Of a DNA stretch of 25,259 nt, positions 7,548-14,509 are shown piece by piece (the first letter of the stretch is position 1; the number at the start of each line of letters is the position of its first letter). The notes under the pieces are model-generated. The model did not search any database, was not told the origin of the DNA, and was given only the letters and a program-made list of their open reading frames with translations. The stretch covers positions 1 to 25,259 of IMG/VR virus record IMGVR_UViG_3300033553_000830; one strand, 5' to 3'. Source of the DNA: a virus. The translations under genes and the position numbers were made by a program.

Positions 7548-7898
7548 TTATCCTTTTTCGCTTACGTACATGTTGAAAGCCGCTTGATATAGCCTGTTTG
7601 ACTTTGTAAAACCTCGTGTGTGCTGTTCTGAAATGGGTTGCGCCCTGATAATTCCGTCAAAGTACATACCGTCAAAATCTACATTGATAGGGATGGCGCT
7701 TGCAGCAGCAGCCACAAGGTTTTCCCATTCATCGTAAGTACAAAGCGCCTTAACGTTGGCTACGTCAGGCGCTGTCCCGATTTCCTGTATATGGTACCGC
7801 CCGTTGATTGTCTTTTGCTCAATCCGGTTGGGGTCTTTGTTTGGGATCACTGAAAGCACACGATGAGCGCATGTGTTGTTATACGCATCTTTTATCAC
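7548..7898 (-). CDS. Small tail protein downstream of tape measure (116 aa)
   Basis: Protein of 116 aa whose GTG start overlaps the tape-measure stop by 4 nt, with AAGGGAGCTGAGA upstream. The sequence mixes strands and short helices (YDEWENLVAAAASAIPINVDF at about 75-95 can form a helix then a strand). Position just after the tape measure and before the tip genes suggests a tail-tip assembly component such as a distal-tail-like protein. I recognise no motif. Confidence 0.65.
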   Translation of the reverse strand: MIKDAYNNTCAHRVLSVIPNKDPNRIEQKTINGRYHIQEIGTAPDVANVKALCTYDEWENLVAAAASAIPINVDFDGMYFDGIIRAQPISEQHTRGFTKSNRLYQAAFNMYVSEKG

Positions 7899-9715
7899 AC
7901 TCTCAGCTCCCTTCTGAATTCGTTCATAAAGGTTTCCGTTGACGCCACAAGCTCGCCCCGGTCGTTGACCCCTTCATGCCGGATCACGCCTGAGTGCAAC
8001 ATCTGGTTTGTGTAACCTCCGGAAAGAGTTCCCATTGCTGCTGATCTTGACATGGTTGCCGCCGATTGTTCAACAGCTCTCTTTGTGCTTTCAAGGCCTT
8101 TGGCAAACCCTTTGCCCGTGAAGCCTCCTATGGATTCAAATACTTTCGATGGTGATCGGATACCAAGTACACCTTTAACTGAATCAGTGATCCCGCCAAA
8201 GAATCCGCCCACTTTTTCTTTTATCCAAGAACCCATGCTTTTGATTCCTTCCCAAATTCCGGTGACAAGGTTTTTTCCTATCTCTTTGAAACTGGTTATA
8301 AGTTCAGCTCCTGATGAAACAAGGTCTGAGAAAAACTCTTTTATTCTTGTAACAACTTTGCTTATGGTTTCCTTTACCGAACTGAATACTGCTGATGCAG
8401 TTTCCTTGATCTTGTCCCAGTTTTTGTATAGTGCGATGCCAATCACAATGGCTGCCGCTATTGCAGCAATAGCAATTGCAAACGGAGCTACCAGCGCTGC
8501 GACACCTACACCAGCTGTCGATGCTGCCAAAGTCAATCCTCCAAGTCCGCTTATGATCGGACCAAGAATAGCCAGAAACGGTCCAACGGCTGCAAGTACA
8601 CCAAGCGCTATAAGGATCATGTTTTGCATTTCAGGACTTAAACCGGTAAATGCCCCCATTAACCCTACAACCGCTTCTTTTATCGCTGTCATCACCGGTT
8701 CCAAGGTTGCTCCAATTTCAGAAAGCTCCTGCATAAATTCAAATTGTGCATCTTTGCTTTCTATAAGCGCCTCATTTGATTCCTTATAACCTTTTGTAAC
8801 TTCTGAAAGCCCTAGATTATTTAACTGTTGCAAAGCATAATTTGTATCATCGCCAGTCTCTGCTGCAGCTGCCAAGCCTTCATTGAACGCTTCAATGTCA
8901 ACACCAGATCTTTCCAGCAGTTCTGCAAAGGGTCCAATGGCTTTACCTGTCGCAAGTGTTTCTTGTAATCCATCAGCTAATCCCTCAATTTTTAAAGTAT
9001 CAGGAAATTTGATAACAGCACCCGATAAGTCATCAACGGCTTGGGTCAGTGCATTTCCTGTGATACCTGAAGCCATAAGGTTTGATAACGCTTCAATGTT
9101 ACTGTCAGTTTCATCTGATATTTGGTTTAAGTTTTTAAGCGCGGCCTCTGCCTCGCCAACACCAGCGCCTGCTTGTTGTGCGTTGGTTTCTAATCGCGCC
9201 ATATCTTCCCGTAGTTCTCTGGTGCTCTCAACCGCTAATGTCATCCCACCGACAATAGGTGCCGTAACCCTGGATGTCATCTTACCTCCGATGTCAGACA
9301 TTTTGTCTCCGACCTTTTTCATTCCTGTTCCAATGTCTTTCCATTTATCGTTAGTGTCTTTCAACTTTTTATCAAGGTTTTTGAGGTCCTGTTCAGCTTT
9401 AACAATTTCTCTTTGAATGGCTCGGTACTGTTCCTCACCAACTTCACCACGCTGAAACTGCTGCTGAACCTGTTTTTCAGCATCACGGAGAGTCTCAAGT
9501 TTTTCTTTTGTACCATCTATTGCATCACCAAGCAACTTCTGCTTCTGTGCAATCAGTTCTGTGTTTTTAGGGTCAAGTTTAAGCAGCCGGTCAACGTCAC
9601 GCAGTTCCTTTTGAATATCCCTTGTCTGCTTGTTAACCTCGCCCAGGGCTTTATTTAATCCAGTGGTTTCACCACCGATCTCTATGGTTAAGCCTTTTAT
9701 TTTGTTAGCCGCCAT
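7895..9715 (-). CDS. Tape measure protein
   Basis: Tail length-determining protein of 606 aa. Residues about 1-140 form long helices with coiled-coil character (TRDIQKELRDVDRLLKLDPKN onward). A PhageMin_Tail-like core follows at about 140-320. A strongly hydrophobic Ala/Gly/Ile-rich region at about 360-430 could insert in the membrane at DNA ejection, and near the C-terminus LGIRSPSKVFESIGG (about 520-534) is a motif common to many tape measures. I chose ATG 9715, preceded by GGGGAGGGTGGTGAAACGG; earlier GTG codons at 9727 and 9724 are less favourable. The tape is short, so a tail of modest length is expected from the usual rule of about 1.5 angstrom per residue (inference). It follows the chaperone pair as usual. 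Confidence 0.92.
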   Translation of the reverse strand: MAANKIKGLTIEIGGETTGLNKALGEVNKQTRDIQKELRDVDRLLKLDPKNTELIAQKQKLLGDAIDGTKEKLETLRDAEKQVQQQFQRGEVGEEQYRAIQREIVKAEQDLKNLDKKLKDTNDKWKDIGTGMKKVGDKMSDIGGKMTSRVTAPIVGGMTLAVESTRELREDMARLETNAQQAGAGVGEAEAALKNLNQISDETDSNIEALSNLMASGITGNALTQAVDDLSGAVIKFPDTLKIEGLADGLQETLATGKAIGPFAELLERSGVDIEAFNEGLAAAAETGDDTNYALQQLNNLGLSEVTKGYKESNEALIESKDAQFEFMQELSEIGATLEPVMTAIKEAVVGLMGAFTGLSPEMQNMILIALGVLAAVGPFLAILGPIISGLGGLTLAASTAGVGVAALVAPFAIAIAAIAAAIVIGIALYKNWDKIKETASAVFSSVKETISKVVTRIKEFFSDLVSSGAELITSFKEIGKNLVTGIWEGIKSMGSWIKEKVGGFFGGITDSVKGVLGIRSPSKVFESIGGFTGKGFAKGLESTKRAVEQSAATMSRSAAMGTLSGGYTNQMLHSGVIRHEGVNDRGELVASTETFMNEFRRELRV

Positions 9716-9733
9716 CCGTTTCACCACCCTCCC

Positions 9734-9954
9734 CTAAAAAACATCAAAATGAGCTTGTGTTGCTTCAATAATTTGTTCTTCATCACCGTCAGAATCGTTC
9801 CGGTTGTTATATTCAATAATAAAATCGATGATCATACCAAAGGTTAGAATTTCAAAATCATACAGGGTGAGGCCTCTTTCCAACGCTGCCGCCATCAGAG
9901 TTTCTGTTGTTATGTCAGAGGCCCCTGACCCTCCTGAATCAGTCTTTTTTTTTT
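9734..9954 (-). CDS. Tail assembly chaperone T domain, expressed only by frameshift (gpGT)
   Basis: The +1 frame relative to gpG continues past the A10 tract: Lys-Lys, a Gly/Ser linker (TDSGGSGASDITTETL), then a helical domain (MAAALERGLTLYDFEILTFG, about 53 aa from the Met) ending at TAG 9734-9736. The only internal ATG (9893-9895) has no ribosome site nearby, so entry by frameshift from gpG is the sensible model. This is the T part of gpGT chaperones, made at low frequency in long-tailed phages. The fusion would be 181 aa (+1 shift) or 182 aa (-2 shift). It lies 18 nt before the tape measure start. See the frameshift entry for the signal. Confidence 0.82.
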
Positions 9955-9976
9955 GAACTGTGCAAGCTTGAAGTAA
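9914..9976 (-). promoter_or_regulatory. Frameshift signal of the tail chaperone: A10 tract + hairpin
   Basis: The 0-frame of gpG runs TCA AAA AAA AAA GAC TGA. The T frame is open only after a TAA at 9979-9977, and gpG stops at 9941-9939, so slippage must occur in the 38-nt window, which contains the A10 run (9954-9945). The needed shift is +1 (or -2). Downstream a GTCAG / CTGAC stem (9929-9925 with 9918-9914) lies 15 nt after the run and could promote pausing. Transcriptional slippage on A10, dropping one A, would give the same product. Confidence 0.75.
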
Positions 9977-10280
9977 TTAGATCCTGAATTTCCGGTATGA
10001 TCTCCATCAAAGGAAACTCATCAAATGAATCAAGCCATGTCATTGGATCTGGTATGGATGGTTCCGCTGTTTTTGCAAGCGTCCACACAAGGTTATAAAA
10101 CACCTCAAGATCAACCATTTCAATGTTTTTAACTTCCTGTGTTTTTTCATCGAATGCTTCCATGATTTTCAGAATGTCTTTTATTGCATCACGTCCGAAT
10201 TGTGCTTTATACCTTAATAAAAAAGCACCAGTTGATTTGAATCTAATCTGGCGCCCATCAATGGTTAACGTTTTTTCCAT
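9939..10280 (-). CDS. Tail assembly chaperone gpG-like
   Basis: Short product of 113 aa between the tail tube and tape measure genes, the standard position of gpG-type chaperones that coat the tape measure before tube polymerisation. The protein begins with a beta-hairpin-like stretch (TLTIDGRQIRFKSTGAFLLRY, residues about 4-24). It then has helices with LEVFYNLVWTLAKTAEP (about 59-75) and ends Ser-Ser-Lys-Lys-Lys-Asp at the A10 slip site. The ATG at 10280 has AAGGGAGCTG upstream. A fraction of ribosomes should continue into the T domain. Lack of catalytic motifs and the neighbour pattern make the call firm even without sequence identity. Confidence 0.85.
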   Translation of the reverse strand: MEKTLTIDGRQIRFKSTGAFLLRYKAQFGRDAIKDILKIMEAFDEKTQEVKNIEMVDLEVFYNLVWTLAKTAEPSIPDPMTWLDSFDEFPLMEIIPEIQDLITSSLHSSKKKD

Positions 10281-10295
10281 CAGTTTTCAGCTCCC

Positions 10296-10865
10296 TTATC
10301 CTGCCGGAGGTGTGTAAGTTGGAACAGAGGTAAAGAATGTATCGTATGCGGTCGCAGCGCTTCCAAATGATCCTTTTACTATTCCTGAATCAGATGCAGG
10401 CGATGCTGTCATATCCATTGATTCTGTTTGCACATCGATGGATTCACTCTTAGTCGTACTCGAAACAGCAGGACGTGAAACAGTCACGTTATAAAAAACA
10501 TGACGTGTTGCATTTGCATCGCCGCTAAATTCAAACAACAGGGCGAATGCTTCAGGCAACGCCTCTGCATCCTCGTATAAACCGCCGGTTGTTACATCTT
10601 CAATAAACCCTAAAATATCTTTCTTAAATGTTTCCGGTATCAAGGCTACTTCAAGCGATCCTTCATACCCCTGGTTAGATTCAGCCACAAAGTAGGCTAC
10701 ATCATCAGCGTAAAACTCGGTTTTTTCGCCTTTTGCGTCCATTGTAAGGGCTACTCCACCAGGGATAGGTTTAGGTGTTCCATATGTCACTGCACCGGTT
10801 TCTGCATCTATTGTCAATTCACTGTAATGCACTTTCTTTAAACCGTATTTAACTTTATTAGCCAT
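10296..10865 (-). CDS. Major tail (tube) protein, phi13-like
   Basis: Protein of 189 aa, expected to form the stacked hexameric rings of the tail tube. The beginning (KVKYGLKKVHYSELTID), the LTMDAKGEKTEFYADDVAYF segment at about 40-59, the EGSLEVALIPETFKKDILG segment at about 68-86 and SRPAVSSTTKSESIDVQTESM at about 129-149 (given only as positions of matching blocks) follow the phi13-type major tail protein pattern. ATG 10865 has GAGGAAGGGG upstream. It lies after the gp10-like gene and just before the chaperones, a highly conserved order. Confidence 0.88.
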   Translation of the reverse strand: MANKVKYGLKKVHYSELTIDAETGAVTYGTPKPIPGGVALTMDAKGEKTEFYADDVAYFVAESNQGYEGSLEVALIPETFKKDILGFIEDVTTGGLYEDAEALPEAFALLFEFSGDANATRHVFYNVTVSRPAVSSTTKSESIDVQTESMDMTASPASDSGIVKGSFGSAATAYDTFFTSVPTYTPPAG

Positions 10866-10870
10866 TCACA

Positions 10871-11257
10871 TCAAACCCCTTCCTCAATTTCTTTTTTCAC
10901 AGCGTCAACCATTTGGTTGAGGCTTTCTTCATAAACCTTCTTAATGCGCCCTTTGTGCGGTGATTTTGAACCATATTCTAAAATGTTTGACAGCGGTATT
11001 TCGCCGCTTTTGCCTTGCACTGTTTTTGTATTGCCGACATACCGCCGCATCTTGTACTTTTTGCCCTTGCTTTTCCAAGCCTTCCTGTATTGCTTAGTTG
11101 TCCCTGCCGGGCTGTCAGCTTTCAAGTTAGCAATCAATATTTTTTCAGCCCTGGTCAACCCTTCCTCAGTGGCTTCATACACATCGTCCTCAAAGTCCCT
11201 TAAAATGTCGCCAATGCTAACCGCCAATTCATATGGATCAACTCTTTTACTACTCAT
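10871..11257 (-). CDS. HK97 gp10-like tail/head-tail joining protein
   Basis: Protein of 128 aa. An N-terminal helical region (about 10-50, EATEEGLTRAEKILIANLKAD) is followed by Ser-Pro-x-Gly-Thr-x-x-Tyr (SPAGTTKQYRKAWK, about 49-62), a basic stretch and a LEYGSKSPHKGRI motif (about 92-104), then a C-terminal helix. This is the typical plan of the HK97 gp10 family, which acts in neck/tail completion. The ATG at 11257 directly follows the preceding gene, with a GAGGGTGATG site. Its exact place in the virion (stopper or tail terminator) varies among phages. Confidence 0.82.
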   Translation of the reverse strand: MSSKRVDPYELAVSIGDILRDFEDDVYEATEEGLTRAEKILIANLKADSPAGTTKQYRKAWKSKGKKYKMRRYVGNTKTVQGKSGEIPLSNILEYGSKSPHKGRIKKVYEESLNQMVDAVKKEIEEGV

Positions 11258-11635
11258 TTACATCACCCTCGCGTAATCACATTCAAACACCGTCACCATA
11301 TAACCTATGTCGTCCACGTCGCCGGCATCAAATGGTCCAAATGGTACTTCGAACCCTGCAGTATTCAGCGCCGCTTCTATGGCTGTAATGCGTCCCTGTA
11401 TGCCCTGTCTGCTTGTGTAGGTATTGATGCGGTCGTCCCTATAATAATAATTGACTGTTACGCTGGCACTTTTAACCAGTGGCACATCATCGGCGAATTC
11501 CTCTGCAGCATCGCCGGCCATACGGTAAACGATATACTCGTTGGCGTCCGGTCCTGTTTTTCTTTGCCAGTGAGATAGTACCCCGTCATTATAAAGGGCT
11601 GTATCGAGCGCCGTCTGTAAAAGATTAAGAATCAT
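11258..11635 (-). CDS. Tail terminator / tail completion protein (gp17-like, DUF3168-type)
   Basis: Protein of 125 aa. The layout is a helical opening (ILNLLQTALDTAL), a YIVYRM strand at about 34-39, then SASVTVNYYYRDD at about 56-68, helices around IEAALNTAGF, and a VTVFECDYARV final strand. This is the usual alpha/beta architecture of tail terminators and DUF3168-type completion proteins, with the strand near residues 56-66 and the final strand pairing. The ATG at 11635 overlaps the upstream TAG by 4 nt (ATAGG-type junction) and has GAGGTATGAGGG upstream. It could be exchanged with the neighbouring gp10-like protein in function. Confidence 0.65.
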   Translation of the reverse strand: MILNLLQTALDTALYNDGVLSHWQRKTGPDANEYIVYRMAGDAAEEFADDVPLVKSASVTVNYYYRDDRINTYTSRQGIQGRITAIEAALNTAGFEVPFGPFDAGDVDDIGYMVTVFECDYARVM

Positions 11636-12033
11636 AGGCCCTCATACCTCCTGACAAGGAATTCAATATACTGGTTAGCCTCTTTCACATTGTCCACACC
11701 GCCCCACAGTTCGTACACGTTTGGATTGTTCTTATTCGGCTCACCTTCAACAAAGGCTGTGGCATCAGCGTTTTTAATGACGATTACATGGGTGGTTCTT
11801 AGTTTCTCATACACCGCCGGGTTGTAAAATGTTTTGATTGTAGCTGAATCTTTCACTCCCAGGGCCTGCGCTGACATGGCCCGATCACCAAAGCTTCCGG
11901 CCCATTCACAATAAAAAGAACTGTTTCCGTCAGTGACGATCGGCAACCACACAGTAGATTCACCCTGCCCAGATACATAGGCGGTCGTCTGTTCATACAG
12001 TTTTATTGGTGTCGTTGGGTTAAACTTCAACAT
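11632..12033 (-). CDS. Head closure / head-tail adaptor protein
   Basis: Protein of 133 aa, beta-barrel-like, predicted to plug the head after packaging (stopper). Blocks IKLYEQTTAYVSGQGESTVW (about 11-30) and VYEKLRTTHVIVIK (about 75-88) fit the head-tail adaptor (gp15/gp16-type) family in general, with a short loop and anti-parallel strands. ATG 12033 overlaps the connector gene and has GGTGGTGCC. Position between the gp6-like connector and the tail terminator is standard. Confidence 0.68.
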   Translation of the reverse strand: MLKFNPTTPIKLYEQTTAYVSGQGESTVWLPIVTDGNSSFYCEWAGSFGDRAMSAQALGVKDSATIKTFYNPAVYEKLRTTHVIVIKNADATAFVEGEPNKNNPNVYELWGGVDNVKEANQYIEFLVRRYEGL

Positions 12034-12295
12034 CTGGCACCACCGCCCGTCCCTGTGCGATAAACGACATTAGAACCGGATGATTAATCATTGCCAGCGG
12101 GTCTGTTGACTGTGCCATCTTGCAATAAAGCACGATAGCATCAACCGCCAAAGGCGAAGTACCATCCCCTACGTCCCACCCAGCATTTTTAAAGTATTCT
12201 TTTGCAGCATCAATCATGCCTTGCACTTCTGCATCTTTGCCTGTATCGGAGTAGAAAATACCGATTCTTGGTTTAACGGAATCAAGCAATGCCAT
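12020..12295 (-). CDS. Head-tail connector protein (gp6/gp15-like)
   Basis: Small mainly helical protein of 91 aa (DSVKPRIGIFYSDTGKDAEV start, MIDAAKEYFKNAGWDVG helix, ALMINHPVLMSFIAQGRAV end; positions about 5-24, 27-43, 70-85) with the topology of phage gp6-like head-tail connectors that bind the portal ring. The ATG at 12295 has GAAGGGGTGATG upstream. It is the first gene after the terminator that ends the capsid transcript, so it needs either read-through or a separate promoter. Confidence 0.7.
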   Translation of the reverse strand: MALLDSVKPRIGIFYSDTGKDAEVQGMIDAAKEYFKNAGWDVGDGTSPLAVDAIVLYCKMAQSTDPLAMINHPVLMSFIAQGRAVVPDVEV

Positions 12296-12314
12296 CCGAC
12301 ATCACCCCTTCAAG

Positions 12315-12341
12315 AAAAAGGAGAGGGTTATTGCCCTCTCC
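12315..12341 (-). terminator. Intrinsic terminator after the capsid / Ig-extension ORF
   Basis: GGAGAGGG CAATAA CCCTCTCC on the minus strand (8-bp perfect stem, loop 6) followed by TTTTTCTT. Strong by eye. It lies just after the stop of the frameshift extension (12349) and before the connector gene, so it would lower transcription of connector and tail genes relative to the capsid gene. Confidence 0.85.
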
Positions 12342-12348
12342 CGCCTGC

Positions 12349-12627
12349 TTATTCCGTCTTGGTTACTGTTACTGTGTACTGAGTTAAGCTTCCAACATCA
12401 ACTACAACCACATTTTCACCAGCCGCCCACGTGGCTGCTTCGCCACTTACATGAGGGCTAGCATCTACTGTGATTGTTACGTCCATTTCCGTGTCGGTCG
12501 CCGTAGCTGTGATTGCGTTTGTGGCATTAGTTGTTGCCGCTGTATACTCGTACACTTCCGGATCAAACTCCGGTACTAGAGTTAATGATCCGATAGTAAG
12601 CGACGCTAGGCTACTATCGGCTACGAC
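12349..12627 (-). CDS. Ig-like (cadherin-like beta-sandwich) domain, -1 frameshift extension of the capsid protein
   Basis: This 92-codon ORF is in the -1 frame of the MCP gene and has no good start of its own; its first in-frame GTG is at 12555 with only a distant GGAG. Read from the slip, it begins VVADSSLASLTIGSLTLV, then FDPEVYEYTA, and ends YTVTVTKTE, which closely matches the cadherin-like beta-sandwich / bacterial Ig-like repeat (PF12733-type: LxxLTLSxGxLxPxFxPxxxxY ... YTVTVT). Such domains are known on the outside of phage heads and tails, where they often come from frameshifted or fused structural genes and aid weak surface attachment. The fusion product would be 403 MCP residues + 92 = 495 aa. 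An alternative, a separate small protein from GTG 12555, would lose the first strand of the domain. Confidence 0.88.
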   Translation of the reverse strand, partial: VVADSSLASLTIGSLTLVPEFDPEVYEYTAATTNATNAITATATDTEMDVTITVDASPHVSGEAATWAAGENVVVVDVGSLTQYTVTVTKTE

Positions 12628-12633
12628 TTTTTT
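12590..12633 (-). promoter_or_regulatory. -1 programmed ribosomal frameshift signal (A AAA AAG + stem-loop)
   Basis: In the MCP frame the end reads GCA AAA AAG TCG TAG. The heptamer A AAA AAG (12633-12627) is the most efficient bacterial -1 slippery sequence known. Six nucleotides downstream a perfect 9-bp stem (12620-12612 with 12598-12590, CCGATAGTA/TACTATCGG, loop 13 nt) starts right after the 0-frame TAG. A second small stem (CCGGA/TCCGG, 12573-12569 with 12562-12558) lies further on. Slippery site, spacer and stem all have the classical arrangement. Confidence 0.9.
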
Positions 12634-13835
12634 GCCAGCGTTACCAGTGAGTTTTTGTCTACCACTTTACCGTCAACACTCATGACAGCTTTTGTCAGAT
12701 AATCTTCAGTGTCCCAGTCCTGCTTACGCTGGATGCCCATGTCGTATACGGTGTTCAGTGCATAATCTTCGAAATTGAAGATGAAGGCAAAGACTTTTCC
12801 GTCTGTCAGGTCTGTTGCAAAACTGTCGATGTAGTCGCAAAGGACAACATTTCTGCCAAGCAGCATGCGCTCAGGTTTTCCGCCCAAGCCGTAGTTCACC
12901 CGTGCAATAGGATGGCCATCAGTGTCAGTCATGCCGATGAATCCCATGAAGGTTTTCTTTGTCATACACCAAAGAGCGCCGGGTTCATACGCTGCAGGCA
13001 GAGCTGCTTCTGCTTCGACCAATGTGTTATAGCTAAGAGAAACATATTGAAGTGCTTGCCCGGTTACAGGTGTTTCTGCCAAGATACCTTTTGGTGAGGT
13101 TGTACCGTCGGCTGTGGAAACAATCGCGGTTTCAATAGCTTTCACCATCGCTTCAGTTACTTGGCGAACGAAAGCAGATTCAAATGCGCTTACTGCCAGT
13201 GCGCCAACTTCTGCAGACATGCTGATTTCACAACGGAGTTTAAAGCGTCCGAAAGTGATTGTGCCGGTGGTTTTCTTTTGACGGTCAGAGCTTGCACTTT
13301 CAGAAACCCATGTTGCAACAGGTTTCACGGACGAGGTAGGAATAACCACGCCGGATGCAAACTGTGTGCGCGTGATCAGTGGAAGGATCACGCCGACTGT
13401 TTCGAGTTTTTCCACAATACGGTTGATCACTGTGGTCGGTATAGCACTTCCAACATCAGTGGTCAGGGTGTTTGCGTCTACCCGAAGTTCTTCAGGGATA
13501 GGTGTACCACGTGTCACAAACTGCTGGAATGCTTTCCGGTATTCCATTTCGTCTGCATCAGCTGTACGCTGTTGAGTTGCGGCCATTGGTGCTGTTACCA
13601 TGCCAGGAGTGGCGGCATTAACAATCTGTGTGCGCTGGGATTCGCCTTCTCCGCCCTCGTCCTCTTCCAACTCGTCGATCATGGCCTGAACGCTTCGCAG
13701 TTCTTCGTTCACATTGTCGAGTTCAGTGTTGATGCTGCGTAGTTCTTCGATGCTCTCTGACTTCTCTGATTGTCTTACCAGTTCGGCTTTACGTTCGTTT
13801 TTAGCTTTCAACATTTTCATGAGTTTATTCTTCAT
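12621..13835 (-). CDS. Major capsid protein, HK97 fold
   Basis: Phage head shell protein of 404 aa. Residues about 1-70 are a charged coiled-coil delta (scaffold) domain (RQSEKSESIEELRSINTEL and INTELDNVNEELRSVQAMI stretches), followed by a linker rich in Gly/Thr/Ala where the phage protease would cut (near 80-110). The mature HK97 core follows: AIPTTVINRIVEKL at about 142-155, an E-loop region, KLRCEISMSAEV near 203, and LWCMTKKTFMGFIGM around 295-309. The ATG at 13835 has AAAGGAGCGATG. It comes two bases after the protease stop, in the standard order. Its last codons form the slip site, and it is followed by a terminator, consistent with high expression. Confidence 0.95.
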   Translation of the reverse strand: MKNKLMKMLKAKNERKAELVRQSEKSESIEELRSINTELDNVNEELRSVQAMIDELEEDEGGEGESQRTQIVNAATPGMVTAPMAATQQRTADADEMEYRKAFQQFVTRGTPIPEELRVDANTLTTDVGSAIPTTVINRIVEKLETVGVILPLITRTQFASGVVIPTSSVKPVATWVSESASSDRQKKTTGTITFGRFKLRCEISMSAEVGALAVSAFESAFVRQVTEAMVKAIETAIVSTADGTTSPKGILAETPVTGQALQYVSLSYNTLVEAEAALPAAYEPGALWCMTKKTFMGFIGMTDTDGHPIARVNYGLGGKPERMLLGRNVVLCDYIDSFATDLTDGKVFAFIFNFEDYALNTVYDMGIQRKQDWDTEDYLTKAVMSVDGKVVDKNSLVTLAKKS

Positions 13836-13837
13836 TT

Positions 13838-14509
13838 TTACATCGCTCCTTTGATTTTGGCTCTCAGTTTATAAAGTTCCAGCTCGTTCTTTTCGCTATC
13901 CAGCGTGGATCTGGCACTATCCAGCGCCATTTTGTCGGAGTTGTCCAACTCCCCATCCCCTCGAGCTTGTATGTTAGTCCCCGGATATGCGGGACTCCAT
14001 AACGCAGATATTTCGCCGATTTTACCAAGTTTGTAAATCTCCCTTGTCGGCATTTTTTTATCAAGTTCCAGCCATTTTTCTTCTTTGATCGTGAAAGCGT
14101 ATGACATCCCGGACACGTCACCCCGTTTAATAGCGGAGTACAGGCTTTTAGCTTCTGCATTGTTTTCAGCGTCCAGCTCTGCTCTGAAATGCAATCCTTT
14201 GTCATCCGGGGTCAATGTCATGGTGGATGATCCGTTGTTTCTCCTGGACCTTGCCAGAGGTATCTTATTTCGGTTATGGTGTATAAAAAGAGGAACGTCT
14301 GTCAGGTCTGCCCCGTCAAGCGCTCCACGTTTAACCACTTCATGAAACCAATCTCCGCCAATTTTTACTCGCTGTTCGTACACAATGGCATATCCTTCGA
14401 TGATGTATCCTTCATCTTCCGTTGGTTCAACTGCCCGAAGTTCAACAATTTCATTGGACCTGGAAAACTGTATTGTCTTTTTATCTGGCAAAATGAGTTT
14501 ATCCTTCAT
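13838..14509 (-). CDS. Prohead protease, HK97 gp4 family (U35)
   Basis: Serine protease of 223 aa that removes capsid delta domains after prohead assembly. Visible motifs are VPLFIHHNR (residues 72-80, catalytic His77 or His78), then GDVSGMSYAF (130-139, catalytic Ser133 or Ser136), and EISALWSPAYPGT (167-179), which matches the E-x-S-x(3)-x-PAY block of the family. The C-terminal 40 residues are charged and helical. ATG 14509 overlaps the portal stop and has GGAGGGATCAGAGG upstream. Three bases separate its stop from the MCP start. Length is typical. Confidence 0.93.
   Translation of the reverse strand: MKDKLILPDKKTIQFSRSNEIVELRAVEPTEDEGYIIEGYAIVYEQRVKIGGDWFHEVVKRGALDGADLTDVPLFIHHNRNKIPLARSRRNNGSSTMTLTPDDKGLHFRAELDAENNAEAKSLYSAIKRGDVSGMSYAFTIKEEKWLELDKKMPTREIYKLGKIGEISALWSPAYPGTNIQARGDGELDNSDKMALDSARSTLDSEKNELELYKLRAKIKGAM

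Noticed and set aside
8052-8789. 245-codon plus-strand ORF opposite the tape measure
   Set aside because: It is the antisense shadow of a confident coding gene, composed of the reverse complement of Ala/Ile-rich codons, with no ribosome site of note and no domain.
12349-12555. Separate 68-aa gene starting at GTG 12555
   Set aside because: It would lose the first beta strands of the Ig-like domain, the only nearby GGAG is 12 nt away and weak, and the same frame is reached by a textbook -1 slip site.
13161-13742. 193-codon plus-strand ORF opposite the capsid gene
   Set aside because: Cys-rich translation arises from antisense reading of a confident MCP gene; no support for expression on the plus strand.
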